64,000 nt of DNA from Streptomyces olindensis (GTDB taxonomy: Bacteria; Actinomycetota; Actinomycetes; Streptomycetales; Streptomycetaceae). The number at the start of each line of letters is the position of its first letter. Within the stretch, counting starts at the first letter, position 1. A model generated the notes under the pieces. It made no database searches. It had not been told where the DNA came from and worked only from the letters and a program-made list of their open reading frames with translations. The stretch covers positions 1 through 64,000 of the forward strand of contig JJOH01000014.1 in the NCBI GenBank assembly GCA_000696115.1. Direction: 5' to 3'. Both the position numbers and the translations under genes were made by a program. Of this stretch, positions 51,512 to 59,789 are shown piece by piece.

Positions 51512-52507
51512 TCAGAGCTTCCCGGCGCCCGCACCCGACGTCACCGAGGCGGCGACGGAGGAGGCGGGTTCCGCCGAGTAGCCGTAGGGCGGGGTGGTGA
51601 AGCTGCCGACCCGCGAGATCTCGGTCGCGGCTCCACCGAGATCGTTGCCGCGCAGGTTGGCGTATCCGTCGACGTCGCTGCTGCGGTTCGTGGTGACCGC
51701 GACCTTCGTCGAGCGGAAGACGTTGTTCTCGACCAGCATCTGGGCGCCCATGCGCGAGTGGCAGGCGGTGTCTGCGCCCTCGACGTAGTTGTTGTAGAAG
51801 TGCCCGGTGCCGAAGCGCAGGCTGGGGATGCGCGAGTACACGTTGGCGAAGTGGTTGTGGTGGTACGTCACCTTCAGACGGCCCGTGTCCTCGCTCGCGT
51901 TGTTGTCGCTGTGGCCGACGAGCGAGCCCTTGAAGTGGTTCTTGAAGGTGTTCCAGGACACCGTGACGTTGTCCGCGCCGTGGTTGATGTCCAGCAGGCC
52001 GTCGTAGTAGTCCTTGTCGTGATCGCGGTCGGCCGAGAAGGAGTTGTGGTCGATCCAGACCTTGGTGGACGCCTCGACGGTGATGCCGTCGGCGGGCGCG
52101 ACCGGCTTGCTGATGTTCAGGTTGCGGACGACGACGTTCGAGACCCTCTTCAGCCGCAGCCCGCCGCCCGTGAAGCCGGAGGCCGAACCGACGCCCAGCA
52201 CCGTGGTGTTGGAGCCGATGTCGACCTGACCGCTCAGCGAGATCAGGCCGTTGACGCGCACGACCTTGGCCGTGTTGCCGGTCACCGCGGACTTGAAGGC
52301 GCTCAGCGACGAGACGGTGACCGCCGGGGCGCTGCCGCCGCCGGTCGTCCCGGCGCCGAACCCGATGGGTGAGCTCTCGGCGGCCCCGGCCGGCTGGGGA
52401 ACGGCCAGGACCGCCACGGTCGCCAGGGTGGATGCGGCGGCGACCGCCAGGGCGGATCTCTGGGTGCGTGTGCGTGGGGGGCGAGTACGTGGGGGGCGAG
52501 TACGCAT
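51512..52507 (-). CDS. Secreted pectate lyase, family PL1
   Basis: A 331-residue secreted enzyme with an Arg-rich N terminus (two RTRPP copies encoded by a 15-base duplication), a signal peptide ending near QPAGAAES, then the PL1 beta-helix: GIT-type strands, VWIDHNSFSADRDHDKDYYDGLLDI with the calcium-binding acidic residues, and VTYHHNHFANVYSRIPSLRFG with the catalytic-side Arg (SRIPSLR). It cleaves pectate. It is first in a two-gene unit with the PL3 gene. The start follows AGGGACGCACCCCAC. Confidence 0.93.
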   Translation of the reverse strand: MRTRPPRTRPPRTRTQRSALAVAAASTLATVAVLAVPQPAGAAESSPIGFGAGTTGGGSAPAVTVSSLSAFKSAVTGNTAKVVRVNGLISLSGQVDIGSNTTVLGVGSASGFTGGGLRLKRVSNVVVRNLNISKPVAPADGITVEASTKVWIDHNSFSADRDHDKDYYDGLLDINHGADNVTVSWNTFKNHFKGSLVGHSDNNASEDTGRLKVTYHHNHFANVYSRIPSLRFGTGHFYNNYVEGADTACHSRMGAQMLVENNVFRSTKVAVTTNRSSDVDGYANLRGNDLGGAATEISRVGSFTTPPYGYSAEPASSVAASVTSGAGAGKL

Positions 52508-52727
52508 GTGGGGTGCGTCCCTTCGTGGTGCGTGATGGTGCCCGGCAGATCATGTATATGAACTTTGTTCGCCATGGTGTTCATCGCGCGCGCTGCCTGT
52601 GACCGATCCGGAGGTCGAGCCGCGCCCTGGGGGTGCACTTCCCCTGCGTCGGCAGCCTTCGTCGGGCGTCTTCGCGTGGCGGCGCGATGACGCTTCTGGG
52701 TCACACTGCTGAACGGAACGTAGGGGG

Positions 52728-52735
52728 CAAGCGCT
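52728..52735. promoter_or_regulatory. LacI-type palindrome AAGCGCTT
   Basis: AAGCGCTT in a GGGGGC...TCTAG context. The centre CG with symmetric arms is the hallmark of LacI/GalR-family operators in actinomycetes. It lies 450 bases before the esterase start and 220 bases before the pectate lyase start. Confidence 0.45.
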
Positions 52736-52795
52736 TTCTAGTCAACGCCTCGCGCAGAACACATTCGGCCGGTCCTGGTCAGGGGGCGGGTGCTG

Positions 52796-52809
52796 TGGGA
52801 GCGCTTCCA
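52796..52809. promoter_or_regulatory. CebR-like operator
   Basis: TGGGAGCGCTTCCA differs in one base from the 14-base palindrome TGGGAGCGCTCCCA known as the CebR box, the site for the cellobiose-responsive repressor of Streptomyces cellulolytic genes. Its place upstream of a gene with a cellulose-binding module fits that function. Confidence 0.6.
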
Positions 52810-53084
52810 TGTGGGCCATGTCCATGTCACCATGCCGGGCGGGCGCTTCCCTTCACGAGAGGGCGGGTCGATGAGGACTCCGGATATCCGTACGGGAGTC
52901 GGCCGGCCGGTGTTCAGGCCGACGGCCGTCTATGTCCTGCCCCTGACACCGGGGGCCGACCGCCGCGGGCGGGTCGCGGCACGGCCGCGGGCCTTCTGCC
53001 CGGGCGTTCCCGGCTCCCCACCGGCAAGGACCCCTCGCACCTGCTCGGTTGGAGGGGAGCCGGCCCCGCTGACCCGCACGAGCC

Positions 53085-53142
53085 CCACCCGCTGAACCGC
53101 CGCACGACGGACCAACTCCACCCGCTGAACCGCCGCACGACG
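53085..53142 (+). repeat. 25-bp direct repeat x2 in the esterase leader
   Basis: Identical 25-base copies at 53085-53109 and 53118-53142 (period 33) lie just before the ribosome site of the esterase gene. Confidence 0.85.
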
Positions 53143-53180
53143 TCCTGCGAGCCGCACCTCACAACGGAAGGGACCCGGAC

Positions 53181-54497
53181 GTGCCTGCCACCCCCCGCCC
53201 CACGGCGAGGAGACCCCTGCGGTCGATGCTCCTCGCGCTCCTCGCCGCGCTGCTGCCCCTGCTCGCGGCCTCGGTGCTCACCGCGCCCGCCGCCTCCGCC
53301 CGGGAGAGGGCCGTACCCACCGCCGCGCTCACCGAGGTCACGGACTTCGGTGCCAACCCGAGCAACCTGCGGATGTACTTGTACGTCCCGGAGAGCGTCA
53401 CCGCGAACCCGGCGGTCGTGGTCGCCGTGCACTGGTGCACCGGCTCGGGCCCCGACATGTACAACGGCACCGAGTACGACACGCTGGCCGACCAGTACGG
53501 GTTCATCGTGCTCTACCCGTCCGTCACGCGCAGCAGCAAGTGCTTCGACGTCTCCTCGCCCCAGGCCCTGCGCCGTGGCGGCGGCAGCGACCCCGTCGGC
53601 ATCAAGTCGATGATCGACTGGGTGACCCGCACCTACGACGCCGACACCGGCCGGATCTTCGCGACGGGCATCTCCTCCGGCGCGATGATGACGAACGTCC
53701 TCCTCGGCGACTACCCCGACGTGTTCGCCGCGGGCGCCGCCTTCTCCGGAGTCCCCTTCGGCTGCTTCGCCACCACCGACGGCTCCGAGTGGAACAGCGC
53801 CTGCTCGGGCGGCACGGTGACGCACACCCCGGGGGAGTGGGGCGACCTGGTCCGGGGCGCGTACCCGGGCTACACCGGCCCCCGCCCCCGGATGCAGATC
53901 TGGCACGGCACCCAGGACGACGTCCTGCGCTACCCGAACTTCGGCGAGCAGATCAAGCAGTGGACGAACGTGCACGGAGTCAGCCAGACCCCGGCCGCCA
54001 CCGACACCCCCCAGCCCGGCTGGAACCGCACCCGCTACGGCGGCACGGGTGACCGGGCCCCCGTCGAGGCGATCAGCCTCCAGGGCGTCGGCCACAACCT
54101 GTACGCCCAGGGCATGGCGTCCCGCGTGCTCACCTTCTTCGGCCTTGACCGCTCGGGCCCGGCACCCCAGCCGCAGCCGGGCGCCTGCCGGGTGAAGGCC
54201 ACGGTGAACGCCTGGAACACCGGCCTGACCGCCTCCGTGACCATCACCAACAGCGGCACGACGACGGTCAACGGCTGGAAGCTCGGCTTCACCCTCCCCG
54301 CCGGCCAGACCATCACGGGCGGCTGGGGCGCCACGTACGCGCCGACGACCGGGGCGGTGACCGCCGCGAACGTGTCGTACAACGGCAGCGTCGCGCCGGG
54401 TGCGAGCGTCAGCATCGGCTACCAGGCGAGCCACAGCGGCAACAGCGCCGCTCCGGCCGCGTTCACGCTCAACGGAACGGCGTGCGCGGCCGGTTGA
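53181..54497 (+). CDS. Secreted CE1/PHB-depolymerase-type esterase with cellulose-binding module (CBM2)
   Basis: A 438-residue exported enzyme starting at GTG 53181 after AACGGAAGGGACCCGGAC. The signal peptide is long (PLRSMLLALLAALLPLLAAS). The catalytic domain (residues 45-315) is an alpha/beta hydrolase of the Esterase_PHB / CE1 type with nucleophile elbow GISSGAMM, the oxyanion segment VVVAVHWCTGSGPDMYNG, acidic residue in MQIWHGTQDDVLRYPNF and His in LQGVGHNLYA. The family includes acetylxylan and feruloyl esterases. The last 100 residues form a CBM2 (CRVKATVNAWNTGLTASVTI, GWKLGFTLPAGQTITGGWGA), which binds cellulose. Together these suggest deacetylation of xylan on plant cell walls. Confidence 0.9.
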   Translation: MPATPRPTARRPLRSMLLALLAALLPLLAASVLTAPAASARERAVPTAALTEVTDFGANPSNLRMYLYVPESVTANPAVVVAVHWCTGSGPDMYNGTEYDTLADQYGFIVLYPSVTRSSKCFDVSSPQALRRGGGSDPVGIKSMIDWVTRTYDADTGRIFATGISSGAMMTNVLLGDYPDVFAAGAAFSGVPFGCFATTDGSEWNSACSGGTVTHTPGEWGDLVRGAYPGYTGPRPRMQIWHGTQDDVLRYPNFGEQIKQWTNVHGVSQTPAATDTPQPGWNRTRYGGTGDRAPVEAISLQGVGHNLYAQGMASRVLTFFGLDRSGPAPQPQPGACRVKATVNAWNTGLTASVTITNSGTTTVNGWKLGFTLPAGQTITGGWGATYAPTTGAVTAANVSYNGSVAPGASVSIGYQASHSGNSAAPAAFTLNGTACAAG

Positions 54498-54518
54498 CGG
54501 ACGGCTCCGGGTGCCGGA

Positions 54519-55610
54519 TCAGACCGAACGGTGGTACTGGTCCGGCACCCGCACCTCACCCCCGAGCTCCCGCGCCGCGTGCCGGGCCCACGAGGGGTTG
54601 CGCAGCAGCTCACGGCCCAGCAGGACGGCGTCCGCCTCGCCGTTGGCCAGGATCTTCCCGGCCTGCTCGGCCTCGGTGATCAGGCCGACCGCGGCGACCG
54701 GCAGGCCCGTCTCGCTTCGCACCCGGGCGGCGAAGGGCACCTGGTAGCCGGGGCCGGTGGGGATGCGGACGCCGGAGGCGTTGCCGCCGGTGGAGACGTC
54801 GAGCAGGTCGACGCCGTGGGCCCGCAGGTCGGCGGCGAAGCGGACGGTGTCGTCCGGGGTCCAGCCGCCCTCGTCGAGCCAGTCGGTGGCCGAAACGCGG
54901 AAGAACAGCGGCTTGTCGTCCGGCCACACCTCCCGCACGGCGTCCACGACTTCGAGCGCGAACCGGGTGCGGTTCTCGTACGAGCCGCCGTAGGCGTCGG
55001 TGCGGTGGTTGGAGTGCGGGGAGAGGAACTCGTTGATCAGGTAGCCGTGGGCGCCGTGGATCTCGGCGATCTCGAAGCCGGCGGCGAGCGCGCGGCGGGC
55101 CGCCGCCGCGAACTGCTCGACCACCTCTGCTATCTGATCGACGGTCAGCTCGGTCGGGGCCGGGTGCCGGTCGTCGAACGCGATCGGGCTCGGCGCCACG
55201 GAGTCCCATCCGTACGCGTCCGGGCCGACCGGGTCGCCGCCCTTCCAGGGGCGGTCCGTCGACGCCTTGCGGCCGGCGTGGGCGAGCTGGATCGCCGGAA
55301 CCGTGCCCTGCGCGGCGAGGAAGCGCGTGATGCGACGGAAGGCCTCGACCTGCGTGTCGTTCCAGATGCCGAGGTCGTACGGAGAGATGCGGCCCTCCGG
55401 GGAGACCGCGGTGGCCTCGACGATGATCAGGCCCGTGCCGCCGGTCGAGCGGGCGGCGTAGTGCGCGAAGTGCCAGTCGTTCGGGGCGCCCGTCTCCGGG
55501 CCTTCCGGGGCCGCCGAGTACTGGCACATCGGGGGCATCCACACGCGGTTCGGGATCGTCACATCGCGCAGGGTGAGGGGCTCGAAGAGCGCGGTCACGG
55601 CGGACTCCAT
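54519..55610 (-). CDS. Old yellow enzyme, YqjM-like NADH:flavin oxidoreductase
   Basis: A 363-residue FMN enzyme reducing activated C=C bonds. Features are LRDVTIPNRVWMPPMCQYSA with the redox-tuning Cys29, VPAIQLAHAGRKAS with substrate-binding His, EIHGAHGYLINEFLSPHSN, TDAYGGSYENRTRF and GLITEAEQAGKILANGEADA. These mark the thermophilic-like (YqjM) class. It is divergent from an ArsR-type repressor gene, with a dyad between them. Confidence 0.93.
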   Translation of the reverse strand: MESAVTALFEPLTLRDVTIPNRVWMPPMCQYSAAPEGPETGAPNDWHFAHYAARSTGGTGLIIVEATAVSPEGRISPYDLGIWNDTQVEAFRRITRFLAAQGTVPAIQLAHAGRKASTDRPWKGGDPVGPDAYGWDSVAPSPIAFDDRHPAPTELTVDQIAEVVEQFAAAARRALAAGFEIAEIHGAHGYLINEFLSPHSNHRTDAYGGSYENRTRFALEVVDAVREVWPDDKPLFFRVSATDWLDEGGWTPDDTVRFAADLRAHGVDLLDVSTGGNASGVRIPTGPGYQVPFAARVRSETGLPVAAVGLITEAEQAGKILANGEADAVLLGRELLRNPSWARHAARELGGEVRVPDQYHRSV

Positions 55611-55646
55611 TCGTCACGGGGCCGAGGTCGACTCGTACGATAGGCA

Positions 55647-55674
55647 TCGTAGTACGGTGGATGTCAAACTACGA
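55647..55674. promoter_or_regulatory. Operator-like inverted repeat between OYE and ArsR genes
   Basis: TCGTAGT (55647-55653) and ACTACGA (55668-55674) form a dyad, and further TCGTA/TACGA steps flank it. The region of 106 bases serves two divergent starts and is the natural site for the ArsR-type repressor. Confidence 0.6.
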
Positions 55675-55716
55675 CGGTTCTCGTACTATGGAATCCCCGA
55701 AGGAAGTGGAGCCGCC

Positions 55717-56103
55717 GTGACCTCGCCCGTCGTCAGCAGTCGCGCCCTGCCGCATCCCGAGCGCGAGGAGATCCGGCTGGAGGAGGTGCTGCACGCGCTG
55801 TCCGACCCGATGCGGCTGCGGATCGTGCGGGAACTCGCCGCGGCCAGCGGTGAGTTGTCCTGCTCGCACTTCGAGCTGCCGGTCACCAAGTCGACCACCA
55901 CGCACCACTTCCGGGTGCTGCGCGAGAGCGGAGTGATCCGGCAGGTGTACCGGGGGACGGCGAAGATGAACGGGCTGCGGCGGGACGACCTGGACGATCT
56001 CTTCCCCGGTCTCCTGGGCGCGCTCCTCGACGCCGCGGCCCGGCAGGACGGCCGGATCAGGAGCGGGCGGCGTGCAACAGGGACTCCCAGTCGGGGAGTT
56101 TGA
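55717..56103 (+). CDS. ArsR-type winged-helix regulator
   Basis: A 128-residue protein starting at GTG 55717 after AAGGAAGTGGAG. It has the ArsR HTH pattern (EEVLHALSDPMRLRIVRELA, GELSCSHFELPVTKSTTTHH, LRESGVIRQVYRGTAKMNGL). No metal-binding CxC motif is seen, so it probably senses something else, for instance electrophiles or redox state, in line with the divergent OYE gene. Its 3' end overlaps the converging ferredoxin-reductase gene by 47 bases. Confidence 0.9.
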   Translation: MTSPVVSSRALPHPEREEIRLEEVLHALSDPMRLRIVRELAAASGELSCSHFELPVTKSTTTHHFRVLRESGVIRQVYRGTAKMNGLRRDDLDDLFPGLLGALLDAAARQDGRIRSGRRATGTPSRGV

Positions 56104-57391
56104 CCACACCGCGTCCCAGTGACGCGCCCAGTTCCGCCTCCGCGCGCTCGATCGACTGCCAGCCCGCCCACTCGACCGGGTCGGTGCCCTCCGCGCGCAG
56201 GGCCGGGAGAGGGTCGTCGGGGACCGTGCGCAGGGCGAGCGCGGGGGCGTCCTCCAGGAGGGAGGTCGCCGTCTCCTTCGCGCAGGGGCGATTCGTGCCG
56301 ATGACGCCGGTGGGGCCCCGCTTGATCCAGCCCGCCACGTACTCGCCGGGGGTGACGACTCCCTCGCGCAGGACGCGGCCGGACAGGTTCGGGACCGTGC
56401 CGGTGGCGGTGTCGAACGGGAGGCCTTCCAGGGGCACCCCGCGGTAGCCCACCGAGCGCAGCACCAGCTGGGCCTCGAGGTCCTCGTACCGGCCCGTGCC
56501 CGTCACGCCGCCGCGCCCGTCCGGCGCCGTCCGCTCGAAGCGCACCGCGCCCACGTGGCCCCGGTCGGCGAGCAGTTCGACGGGGCGCAGGAAGAACCGG
56601 AGCCGGATGCGGCGCGGGGCGCCTTTCGGGGGCGCCTCCGCCCAGCCGCGCAGCACCTCCACGTTGCGCCGCTGCGGGGCGGGCAGCGCGGACGGGTCCG
56701 TGTACCCGGGATCCAGCGCCAGCTCCGCCGGGTCCACGGCCACGTCGGTCTCGGGCAGGGTGCCCAGCTCGCGCAGCTCCTTGGTGGTGAAGCGGGCCTG
56801 GGAGGGGCCGCGCCGGCCCACCATGTGGATCTCGGTCACCCGGCTCGCCGCCAGCGCGGTCAGTGCCGCCTGCGGCATGTCGGTCGGGGTCAGCTCGGCC
56901 AGTCCCCGCGCCAGCATGCGGGTGACGTCCACGGCCACGTTCCCCACGCCGATGACCACCGCCGACCGGGCGTCCCGCAGGAACCCGTCGTCCACGGCGT
57001 CCGGATGGGCGCTGTACCAGGCCACGAACTGCGTCGCCGACCAGCTGCCCGGCAGGTCCTCTCCGGGAACGCCGAGATGCCGGTCCGTGGCGGCGCCCAC
57101 GCAGTACACCACCGCGTGGTACAGCTCCCGCAGCCGCGCGACGGGCACCCCGTCGGGGCCGACCTGGACGCCTCCGAGGAACCGGATCCGGTCGTGCTCC
57201 AGGACCGCGCGCAGGTTGTTCTGCAGCGACTTGATCTTCTCGTGGTCCGGTGCCACGCCGTAGCGGACCAGTCCGTACGGGCACGGCAGCCGGTCCAGGA
57301 CGTCGACGCACACCTCGGAGTCCTGCTGGACGAGGCTCTGGGCGGTATAGCACCCGCTCGGCCCGGAGCCTACGACGGCGACTCGCAGCAC
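56057..57391 (-). CDS. FprA-type ferredoxin/adrenodoxin-NADP reductase
   Basis: A 444-residue FAD protein: FAD motif LRVAVVGSGPSGCYTAQSL, CPYGLVRYGVAPDHEKIKSL (the adrenodoxin-reductase signature), NADP motif SAVVIGVGNVAVDVTRML, EIHMVGRRGPSQARFTTKEL, and the C-terminal VAGWIKRGPTGVIGTNRPCA. It moves electrons from NADPH to ferredoxins that serve cytochromes P450 and other enzymes. It stands alone here; no ferredoxin gene is next to it. Confidence 0.93.
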   Translation of the reverse strand: MLRVAVVGSGPSGCYTAQSLVQQDSEVCVDVLDRLPCPYGLVRYGVAPDHEKIKSLQNNLRAVLEHDRIRFLGGVQVGPDGVPVARLRELYHAVVYCVGAATDRHLGVPGEDLPGSWSATQFVAWYSAHPDAVDDGFLRDARSAVVIGVGNVAVDVTRMLARGLAELTPTDMPQAALTALAASRVTEIHMVGRRGPSQARFTTKELRELGTLPETDVAVDPAELALDPGYTDPSALPAPQRRNVEVLRGWAEAPPKGAPRRIRLRFFLRPVELLADRGHVGAVRFERTAPDGRGGVTGTGRYEDLEAQLVLRSVGYRGVPLEGLPFDTATGTVPNLSGRVLREGVVTPGEYVAGWIKRGPTGVIGTNRPCAKETATSLLEDAPALALRTVPDDPLPALRAEGTDPVEWAGWQSIERAEAELGASLGRGVVKLPDWESLLHAARS

Positions 57392-57547
57392 GGCGGAACT
57401 CCTTACCCGGGGGATCCCGAGGGATCTCAGGAGAGTGCTGACGCCTCCAGCATCGCACCGGCCGGGCTCCGCTGACAGGGTGCTGTGCTCCGCCCGGGGA
57501 GCGTGTCCGATCTATAGGGAATGTGATCATGCGGTTTCGTTCCGTGT

Positions 57548-58114
57548 GTGCTGGCAGCCTCCTTTCTGAATCTTTCTGATCGCTCTCCGGCGGACGGTGT
57601 GGTGACCGTGCGGCCGGCCTGGGAAGTGCGGGAGAACGACGACGCCACGCGGTGGTTCGACGTCCGGCTGGCCTTCACGGACGGCGCCCGCGTCGACGCG
57701 CTGGCCGTCGTGGCCGGGGGATGCGTCCATATCGAGGAGGTGCGGGCCCAGCCCGCGCTGTCCCTCGACGACCTGGCCGTGCTCGCCGACTGGATCGAGG
57801 ACTCCGTGGCCGAGGCGTGCGCGGCCGCTGCCGGACCGGTCCCGGAGCGCTGTGCGGGTCAGGCGCCGCAAGGCCATGGGGGACAGGTGCCGGAGGGCCG
57901 CGGGGGCGGGGGACGCCGCGCCCGGCCGGCCTGGCCGAACGGCGCGGAGGGACGGTGGCTGGTGGCCCGGGAGTACCGGGCGGCCCAGCGGGAGGGCGCC
58001 GACCCGGTCCTGGCCGTGATGTGCGCGACCGGACACAGCCGCCGCACCTCGCTCAGGTTGATCGGTCAGGCCCGGGACGCGGGCCTGCTGACACCGCGCC
58101 GCGCCCGGCGGTGA
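57548..58114 (+). CDS. DUF6214-like Streptomyces protein
   Basis: A 188-residue protein of unknown function, GTG at 57548; a later in-frame GTG could be used instead because the first 17 residues look less coding. The conserved core is VRPAWEVRENDDATRWFDVR and LAFTDGARVDALAVVAGGCV with IEEVRAQPALSLDDLAVLAD. A Gly/Pro/Gln-rich hinge is followed by a helical C-terminal part (WLVAREYRAAQREGADPVLA, GHSRRTSLRLIGQARDAGLL) that resembles a helix-turn-helix. I recall such proteins as DUF6214; no function is known to me. Confidence 0.75.
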   Translation: MLAASFLNLSDRSPADGVVTVRPAWEVRENDDATRWFDVRLAFTDGARVDALAVVAGGCVHIEEVRAQPALSLDDLAVLADWIEDSVAEACAAAAGPVPERCAGQAPQGHGGQVPEGRGGGGRRARPAWPNGAEGRWLVAREYRAAQREGADPVLAVMCATGHSRRTSLRLIGQARDAGLLTPRRARR

Positions 58115-58130
58115 GCTCCCGGGGGCGGTG

Positions 58131-58850
58131 TCACCGCTGGACCTCGGGCTCACGCCCCGGCGCGCCGCCGTCCCCGAGGCCGGTCGGATCGCCGGTCGGG
58201 CCGCCGGTCGCGAAGAACCGCGACAGGTCCGCGTCGCCCTTCCCGTCCCGCGCCTCGGTGTCCGGCGGGACGCCCAGCTCCCAGTCGAGCCGGTACCGCT
58301 TGAACAACTCGGCCCGCAGCACCGGAACCGGCATCGGCACGCCCGGCACCAGGGCCGCGTACACGGCGCCCATCAGCAGGGCGCGCAGCATCGGGTAGTC
58401 GCCGTCCACGTCCCGCGACCCGTGCCGGGCGACGGTGTCCCGCAGCAGCTCGGCCAGGCGCCGCTGCTCCGGGCAGGGCACGAAACCCTCGGCCTGCAGC
58501 AGTCCCGCCATGTGCTGGCGCATCAGCACGGGCCGGTCCCTGGCCAGGCCCAGGATCGCGTCGATGGCCCGCGCCATCCGCTCCCGGCCGTCCTCGGTGC
58601 GCGGCTCCCGCTCCAGCGCCTCCTCCAGCGTGCGGTGCATCAGCCGGTGCACGGCGGACTGCACGAGCTGGCGCTTGCCCGGGAAGTAGTACGAGACCAG
58701 ACCGCGCGCCGAGCCCGCCCGGTCCGCGATGTCGCCGAGCGTCGTCGCCTCGAACCCACGCTCGCCCACCAGCTCGACCGCCGCCTGCAGAAGCCGCTCC
58801 TTCGAACGTCTCCGCAACTCTTCATTGACCGAGGCGCTGCGCGGGGACAT
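58131..58850 (-). CDS. TetR family transcriptional regulator
   Basis: A 239-residue regulator with an N-terminal TetR DNA-binding domain (ERLLQAAVELVGERGFEATT, LGDIADRAGSARGLVSYYFP, GKRQLVQSAVHRLMHRTLEE). The ligand domain is all-helical and the last 35 residues are Gly/Pro-rich. The nearest divergent gene is absent; the region upstream holds only its own promoter and operator, so autoregulation plus distant targets are likely. CAGGAG lies seven bases before the ATG. Confidence 0.92.
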   Translation of the reverse strand: MSPRSASVNEELRRRSKERLLQAAVELVGERGFEATTLGDIADRAGSARGLVSYYFPGKRQLVQSAVHRLMHRTLEEALEREPRTEDGRERMARAIDAILGLARDRPVLMRQHMAGLLQAEGFVPCPEQRRLAELLRDTVARHGSRDVDGDYPMLRALLMGAVYAALVPGVPMPVPVLRAELFKRYRLDWELGVPPDTEARDGKGDADLSRFFATGGPTGDPTGLGDGGAPGREPEVQR

Positions 58851-58864
58851 GCTGTAACTCCTGC

Positions 58865-58889
58865 GTTGACTGGCTGCCAGCCAACTATA
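58865..58889 (-). promoter_or_regulatory. TetR-type operator overlapping the regulator promoter
   Basis: A near-perfect 21-base palindrome (58865-58885, core CTGGC-T-GCCAG) directly follows and overlaps a -10-like TATAGT on the minus strand (58889-58884). This is the expected layout for self-repression. Confidence 0.65.
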
Positions 58890-58931
58890 CTCAGAGCGTC
58901 CGGCCCCGGCCCGCGTGGTCCGGGCCGGTGA

Positions 58932-58986
58932 TGCCGTCTGCCTCGGGCGACGCGGGGGATCGTCCGAGGCGGGCGCGCAGACGGCA
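58932..58986 (-). terminator. Hairpin after the HAD gene
   Basis: TGCCGTCTGC (58932-58941) pairs with GCAGACGGCA (58977-58986), and inner CTCGG/CCGAG pairs extend the stem with bulges. It lies between the HAD phosphatase stop and the TetR promoter. Confidence 0.5.
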
Positions 58987-59058
58987 CGCCACCGGCTGCC
59001 CGCCGATCACGGCTGCTCCCCGCCCGGCGGCCCGGAGCGACGGGCGCGCCGCCCTTCC

Positions 59059-59748
59059 TCAGCCCACCAGGTCCAGAACGGGCCGCAGCCCGTCCGGCCG
59101 GTCGGTCACCGGCAGGTGGTCCACGAAGTGCACCCCGCACCCCAGGGCGCCGGCGCCGCCGTCGGCCCTGCGGTCGTCGCCGACCATGAGCGTCCGGCGC
59201 GGGTCGGCGCCGAGCGCCTCGCAGGCGGTGGCGAACAGCCTCGGGTCCGGCTTCTGGATGCCGTGCTCGTACGACAGGACGTACACGTCGATGTACGGGT
59301 CCAGGCCGTGCGCCCGGAAGACCGGCCGCAGATCCCAGCCGATGTTGCTGACCACACCCACGGGGACGCTCCGTTCCCGCAGCGTGCGGAGCACCTCGAC
59401 GGCGTCCGGGTACGGGGCCCAGGCGTCCGGCGTCATATGGCGGTCGTACAGCGCGTCGTGCAACGCCGGGTCGGGCAGCGGGACCTGGCGGGACAGGCCG
59501 GTGTAGGCGGCCCGGTGCAGTGCGGCGCTGCGGTCCCGGATCAGCCAGGTGTCGGCCAGTTCGTCCGGAATCCGCTCGGGGGCGCCGCCGCCCGGCAGTG
59601 CCCCGGCCGCCTCCAGTGCCCGGGCCGCGGCGGTCAACTCCGTCTCGTCGAGCCGGATTGCGGCGGTGGCGAGAACGCCGCGCAGCCAGGATTCGGTGGA
59701 CTCGACGCGGAAGAGGGTCCCGGAGAAGTCGAACAGCACGGCGGTCAT
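59059..59748 (-). CDS. HAD-family hydrolase
   Basis: A 229-residue HAD phosphatase-like protein. Motif I is VLFDFSGTLFRVES (Ser replaces the usual Asp or Asn between the Asp nucleophile and Gly; the second catalytic Asp position is thus changed), motif II VPVGVVSNIGWDL, motif III lysine in HGIQKPDPRLFATA and motif IV TLMVGDDRRADGGAGALGCG. DFSGT is common in a Streptomyces subgroup. The substrate is unknown. Confidence 0.87.
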   Translation of the reverse strand: MTAVLFDFSGTLFRVESTESWLRGVLATAAIRLDETELTAAARALEAAGALPGGGAPERIPDELADTWLIRDRSAALHRAAYTGLSRQVPLPDPALHDALYDRHMTPDAWAPYPDAVEVLRTLRERSVPVGVVSNIGWDLRPVFRAHGLDPYIDVYVLSYEHGIQKPDPRLFATACEALGADPRRTLMVGDDRRADGGAGALGCGVHFVDHLPVTDRPDGLRPVLDLVG

Positions 59749-59789
59749 GGGGTGATCCTACGAGGCCGCGGTCGGCGCGGGGGCGGGGT

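Larger units (their letters stand above)
52508..53180. promoter_or_regulatory. Divergent regulatory region between pectate lyases and the CBM2 esterase
   Basis: There is no convincing gene in these 673 bases. The region holds a GAAC-TTT-GTTC dyad near the pectate lyase start (52560-52570), two LacI-type palindromes (52728-52735 and 52796-52809) and a 25-base direct repeat in the esterase leader. Open frames here have poor codon usage. Confidence 0.6.

Noticed and set aside
52633..53613. 326-residue plus-strand open frame before and into the esterase gene
   Set aside because: It is out of frame with the esterase, spans the operator region and has poor codon use; the signal-peptide frame at 53181 is the real one.
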